Of a stretch of 15,387 nucleotides of DNA, positions 12,839 to 15,387 are shown piece by piece. This stretch comes from an uncultured Gemmiger sp. (GTDB taxonomy: Bacteria; Bacillota; Clostridia; Oscillospirales; Ruminococcaceae). A program made the position numbers and the translations under genes. The stretch's first letter is position 1; the number at the start of each line of letters is the position of its first letter. Below the pieces are notes generated by a model that saw only the letters and a program-made list of their open reading frames with translations, did no database searches and was not told where the DNA came from. The stretch is from positions 1-15,387 of the forward strand of contig CALWNS010000164.1 of NCBI GenBank assembly GCA_944382805.1, read 5' to 3'.

Positions 12839-12868
12839 AAAAAACCGCCCCGGTTTTACCGGGGCGGT
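12839..12868 (-). terminator. Intrinsic terminator after beta-glucuronidase
   Basis: An 11-bp perfect stem (12844-12854 with 12858-12868), a 3-nt loop and TTTTTT on the minus strand, 20 nt after the stop codon. Confidence 0.88.
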
Positions 12869-12888
12869 GCGCGTGTTTGGGGGAAGGT

Positions 12889-14697
12889 TTACTTTTTATA
12901 CGCAAAGTCCGGGATGCCGGTCCAGCGCATACGGAAGTAATGCGCGGCCAGCTTGGGCTTGCGGTCGCGGGTGAACAGGCCCTTTTTGTTGCCCTGGACG
13001 CGCAGCAGGCTCTGGCTGGTGGCGAAATCGGCAAAGTTCCACACCTGTTCGCCGACCACAAAGTCGTAGTCGTCAAAGGCTTCGACGTTCATCTTGTAGT
13101 AATCCAGCTGGTATTCCTCGGTGTACATCACGGGGGTGGTGTCGTGCAGGCCCATCACGGTGTCGGCGCCGAATTCGGTAAAGATCAGCGGCTTGCCGAT
13201 CTTGGCCCAGGCGTCCAGCTCGGCGCGCAGCGCCTTTTCGGAAAAGCGCAGGTCCGGGCCGCCGAAATACCAGCCGTAATAGCGGTTCAGGCAGATGACG
13301 TCCGCCAGCTGGGAGGCGCAGTCCGCCTCCGGCGCAGCGCCGGACTGCACGTCGATCAGCGTGCAGGGGCGGTTCTGCGGGTCCAGCTCGTGGGCCAGCG
13401 CGAACAGCGGGGCAAAGTAGTCGTACGCGCCTTCGCCGGTGGAATCCGGCTCGTTGGCAATGCTCCACATGACCACGCAGGCGTGGTTCTTGTCGCGGTC
13501 GATCAGATCGCGGATGACCTGCTTGTGGTGCTCCTGCGTCTGCACGCCGTGCTCTTTGTCAAAGGTGCCGATGGGCTGGCCGTTGAAGTTCGCGCCGCCG
13601 CCGAACTTGAGGTTGACGCCCACGGCGGTCGTTTCGTCGATCACGACAAAGCCCTCTTCGTCGCACAGGCGCATCATCTCCTCGCTGTAGGGGTAGTGGC
13701 TGGTGCGGAAGCTGTTCGCGCCCTGCCACTTCATCAGCGACATATCCTTGGTGTTCATGGCCAGGTTCTGGCCGCGCCCGTTGGGGAAGGTATCCTCGTG
13801 GCGGCCGTAGCCCTTGAAATAGAACGGCTTTTCGTTGATGAGGAACTTGGTGCCCTCCACCCGCACGGTGCGCACGCCGTAGGGCAGGGTGTACACGTCG
13901 TTGGCAAAATGTACGCGGATGTCATACAGGTAGGCGTTCAGCGGCTGCCACAGGCGCACGTTTTTGATCTCCAGCGCGCCGGCGGGGCCGGCGGCTTCGG
14001 CCACTTTGGCGCCGCCGCGCTCCCACACTTCCACGCGGCAGTCGCCCGCGCCCACGGTGTCCACCTTGTACAGCAGGCGGGCGTCGGCGCCGTGGACTTC
14101 GGGCACCACGGTGATGTCGGCAATATAGTCTTTGGGCGTGGTGTAGATCTTGACCGGGCGGGTGATGCCCGCATAGTTAAAGAAGTCGAAGTTCGGGTTG
14201 TGCTTGCCGTTGCCGGGCGCGCCCATGCCGCCGGTCATGCCGCCCAGCATACTGCCCGGCGTGCCCACCGGCAGGGTGGTGTAGTCGATGGTGTTGTCCA
14301 CCGCGATGGTCAGCAGGTTGTCCTGGCCGTCGCGCAGCGCGTCGGTGATCTCGACCTCGAACGGCAAAAAGCCGCAGCGGTGTTCGCACAGCAGCGCGCC
14401 GTTCAGGTAGACCTTGGCGTGGTGGGTCACGGCGTCGCAGCGCAGCATCACGCGCTGGGTCCTGGCAAAGGCCGGCAGCGAGATGGGCCGCTGGTAGAAC
14501 ACCCAGCCGTCATGGTCGCGGAAGTCGACGCCCTCCTTCAGGTCGTTGTAAGAGGCCGGCACCGGCATGGTCATGGGGTCTTGCAGGGGGGCTTTGTACC
14601 ATTCCTGCGCAAAGCCGCTGCCATCGTCCAGTTTGAAGTCCCACACGCCGCTTAAATCGCACAGCAGGCGGGAGGGGGTCAAAATCGGGTAAAGCAT
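12889..14697 (-). CDS. Beta-glucuronidase (glycoside hydrolase family 2)
   Basis: Hydrolyses beta-D-glucuronides, including host and drug conjugates, releasing glucuronate as a carbon source; 602 residues against 603 in E. coli. Domains in order: jelly-roll sugar-binding (about 1-180), Ig-like (about 181-275), TIM barrel (about 276-602). The acid/base is Glu416 in WSIANEPDS, the nucleophile Glu508 in LIFTEFGAD. The glucuronate-specific Asn-x-Lys motif is Asn570/Lys572 in GNKKGLFTRDRKPK, separating it from beta-galactosidases. The insertion at about 361-386 matches the position of E. coli 'Loop 1', which favours small glucuronides. A Gly/Met-rich stretch at 148-162 precedes DFFNYAGITRP. No signal peptide, so cytoplasmic; uptake genes are not in view. 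The ATG has GAAAGGA about 11 nt upstream. Transcription is from its own promoter with operator-like repeats. Confidence 0.96.
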   Translation of the reverse strand: MLYPILTPSRLLCDLSGVWDFKLDDGSGFAQEWYKAPLQDPMTMPVPASYNDLKEGVDFRDHDGWVFYQRPISLPAFARTQRVMLRCDAVTHHAKVYLNGALLCEHRCGFLPFEVEITDALRDGQDNLLTIAVDNTIDYTTLPVGTPGSMLGGMTGGMGAPGNGKHNPNFDFFNYAGITRPVKIYTTPKDYIADITVVPEVHGADARLLYKVDTVGAGDCRVEVWERGGAKVAEAAGPAGALEIKNVRLWQPLNAYLYDIRVHFANDVYTLPYGVRTVRVEGTKFLINEKPFYFKGYGRHEDTFPNGRGQNLAMNTKDMSLMKWQGANSFRTSHYPYSEEMMRLCDEEGFVVIDETTAVGVNLKFGGGANFNGQPIGTFDKEHGVQTQEHHKQVIRDLIDRDKNHACVVMWSIANEPDSTGEGAYDYFAPLFALAHELDPQNRPCTLIDVQSGAAPEADCASQLADVICLNRYYGWYFGGPDLRFSEKALRAELDAWAKIGKPLIFTEFGADTVMGLHDTTPVMYTEEYQLDYYKMNVEAFDDYDFVVGEQVWNFADFATSQSLLRVQGNKKGLFTRDRKPKLAAHYFRMRWTGIPDFAYKK

Positions 14698-14739
14698 GGT
14701 CGTTCATCCTTTCGTCTCGCAGTTTTTGCAAAGCGAAGC

Positions 14740-14763
14740 TCCGGCACAAACCGCTGCGCCGGA
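14740..14763 (-). repeat. Hairpin in the beta-glucuronidase leader
   Basis: TCCGGC (14740-14745) and GCCGGA (14758-14763) form a 6-bp stem in the 5' leader, between the start of transcription and the ribosome site. Confidence 0.3.
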
Positions 14764-14765
14764 AG

Positions 14766-14789
14766 ATCGTTACTACCAGTATAAACGAT
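14766..14789 (-). promoter_or_regulatory. Candidate operator over the beta-glucuronidase -10
   Basis: Perfect 6-bp inverted repeat arms ATCGTT (14766-14771) and AACGAT (14784-14789) with 12 bp between, covering the -10 and the likely start. A repressor bound here would block transcription. The protein is unknown and no regulator gene is adjacent. Confidence 0.4.
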
Positions 14790-14806
14790 GGCATGGCTTT
14801 TGGCAA
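14778..14806 (-). promoter_or_regulatory. Sigma-A promoter of beta-glucuronidase
   Basis: TTGCCA (14806-14801), 17 bp, TATACT (14783-14778) on the minus strand, with expected start near 14771. This gives a leader of about 73 nt. Confidence 0.75.
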
Positions 14807-14811
14807 GGGTG

Positions 14812-14842
14812 ACAAATTCTTTATATATGCCGCACAAATTCT
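14812..14842 (-). promoter_or_regulatory. Direct repeats beside the beta-glucuronidase -35
   Basis: The 9-mer AGAATTTGT occurs twice on the minus strand (14842-14834 and 14820-14812), 22 bp apart start to start, about two helix turns. The nearer copy ends 5 bp before the -35. This is how AraC/XylS-family activators are placed at their promoters. The family assignment is inference. Confidence 0.5.
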
Positions 14843-14867
14843 GGTCAAAACGACCGATGCGGGCGTG

Positions 14868-15368
14868 TTACAGCCGCAGGCTCATATAATCGAACGGGAT
14901 GTCCCGCCCCTCCATGCGGAAAAAGGCGGGGTGCGTGCCCAGCTTGACAAAGCCGAACTTTTCGTACAGGTGGATGGCGGCGGCATTATCGCTGCGCACC
15001 TGCAGGTCCAGCACCGCAAAGCCGTTCGACCGCGCAAAGTCGATCAGCGCCCGCAGCAGCTGCCCACCCAGGCCCCGGTTCCAGTATTCCCGCCGCACGG
15101 CCAGGCTGAACTCGCCGCGGTGGCGCATCCGGCGCGGCAGGCGGGCCAGGGTGGCGTTGCCCACGATCTGCCCGCCGCATCTGGCCAGCAGGTAGACCCC
15201 GTCCGGCGTGTCCTGCCACTGCGCCAGGTAGGCGGCTTCGTCCTGCACCGAAAACGGCAGGCCCTCGGCGCCAAAGGTCAGGTTGTCGCTTTCGCCGCCG
15301 ATCTGGCGCACAAATCCGAGCAGGGCGGCCGCATCGGACGGGCGCGCTTTTTCGATCGTAAATTCCAT
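14868..15368 (-). CDS. GNAT family N-acetyltransferase
   Basis: Acetyl-CoA dependent acetyltransferase of 166 residues covering one complete GNAT domain. Motif A is FSLAVRREYWNRGLGGQLLRALIDFARSNGF (87-117), with the pyrophosphate loop NRGLGG (97-102). Motif B is VRSDNAAAIHLYEKFGFVKLG (124-144), including the typical 'N..A..LYEK.GF'. The substrate (protein N-terminus, amine or antibiotic) cannot be told. AAAAGGAGA stands 8 nt before the ATG. No clear terminator separates it from the downstream beta-glucuronidase promoter, only a 4-bp GGTC/GACC stem near 14843-14855. Upstream context is outside the window. Confidence 0.9.
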   Translation of the reverse strand: MEFTIEKARPSDAAALLGFVRQIGGESDNLTFGAEGLPFSVQDEAAYLAQWQDTPDGVYLLARCGGQIVGNATLARLPRRMRHRGEFSLAVRREYWNRGLGGQLLRALIDFARSNGFAVLDLQVRSDNAAAIHLYEKFGFVKLGTHPAFFRMEGRDIPFDYMSLRL

Positions 15369-15387
15369 ATGTTTTCTCCTTTTATTC

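Noticed and set aside
12793..14655. 620-codon plus-strand open frame
   Set aside because: Antisense shadow of beta-glucuronidase, with no ribosome site and no recognisable domain.
14849..14872. A second ECF-type promoter, TGTAAC-14-CGTT, upstream of beta-glucuronidase
   Set aside because: The spacer is one shorter, the -10 differs from CGTC, it overlaps a stop codon, and a good sigma-A promoter lies downstream.
1..15387. CRISPR arrays, insertion sequences, phage genes, tRNA or rRNA
   Set aside because: No regularly spaced repeats, transposase or integrase motifs, or tRNA-like cloverleaf with CCA-type ends were noticed by eye on either strand.

Overview
The window is GC-rich, densely packed and bacterial. 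Strong AGGAGG-type ribosome binding sites, a YwlG/DUF436 protein, a YitT/DUF2179 protein, a SurA/PrsA-like lipoprotein and an E. coli-type beta-glucuronidase together suggest a high-GC gut Firmicute of the Oscillospiraceae (Faecalibacterium/Gemmiger/Subdoligranulum group). The phylum is fairly safe; the genus is inference. No mobile element, CRISPR array, tRNA or rRNA was seen.

Layout. 1-988 (minus): an ECF sigma factor and its zinc-finger membrane anti-sigma factor, overlapping by 11 nt, behind a candidate ECF-type promoter. 1014-2300 (minus): a SEDS protein (RodA/FtsW family) with its own promoter and terminator. 2352-4780 (plus): a divergently transcribed housekeeping run, tsaE-tsaB-rpiB-upp (tRNA t6A modification, pentose phosphate interconversion, uracil salvage), ending at a strong terminator. 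4813-6272 (plus): a pair made of a stand-alone ABC-type ATPase, apparently started by a CTG codon, and a pentapeptide-repeat protein. This run converges on 6340-8356 (minus): DUF436/YwlG, the YggS PLP-binding protein and an unknown two-helix membrane protein. 8319-8683 is the one large gap. It is AT-rich and holds promoters for both flanking operons and a near-consensus minus-strand promoter followed about 80 nt later by a hairpin terminator, which is a candidate small RNA. 8684-10536 (plus): an Lrp/AsnC regulator, a zinc-ribbon membrane protein and a family 2 glycosyltransferase. 10600-15368 (minus): a YitT-family membrane protein, a SurA-like lipoprotein, a beta-glucuronidase and a GNAT acetyltransferase, most separated by terminators and promoters of their own.

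How the genes work together. Most of the window is core metabolism and envelope biology: envelope-stress-type sigma control, a peptidoglycan polymerase, an extracytoplasmic folding factor, a glycosyltransferase, and beta-glucuronidase for scavenging glucuronides. The least conventional parts are the candidate small RNA at 8387-8502, the control region of the beta-glucuronidase gene (9-bp direct repeats 22 bp apart next to the -35, and an inverted repeat over the -10), the ATPase/pentapeptide pair with its CTG start, and the altered SEDS motif. Promoters, operators and the RNA are read from sequence only.
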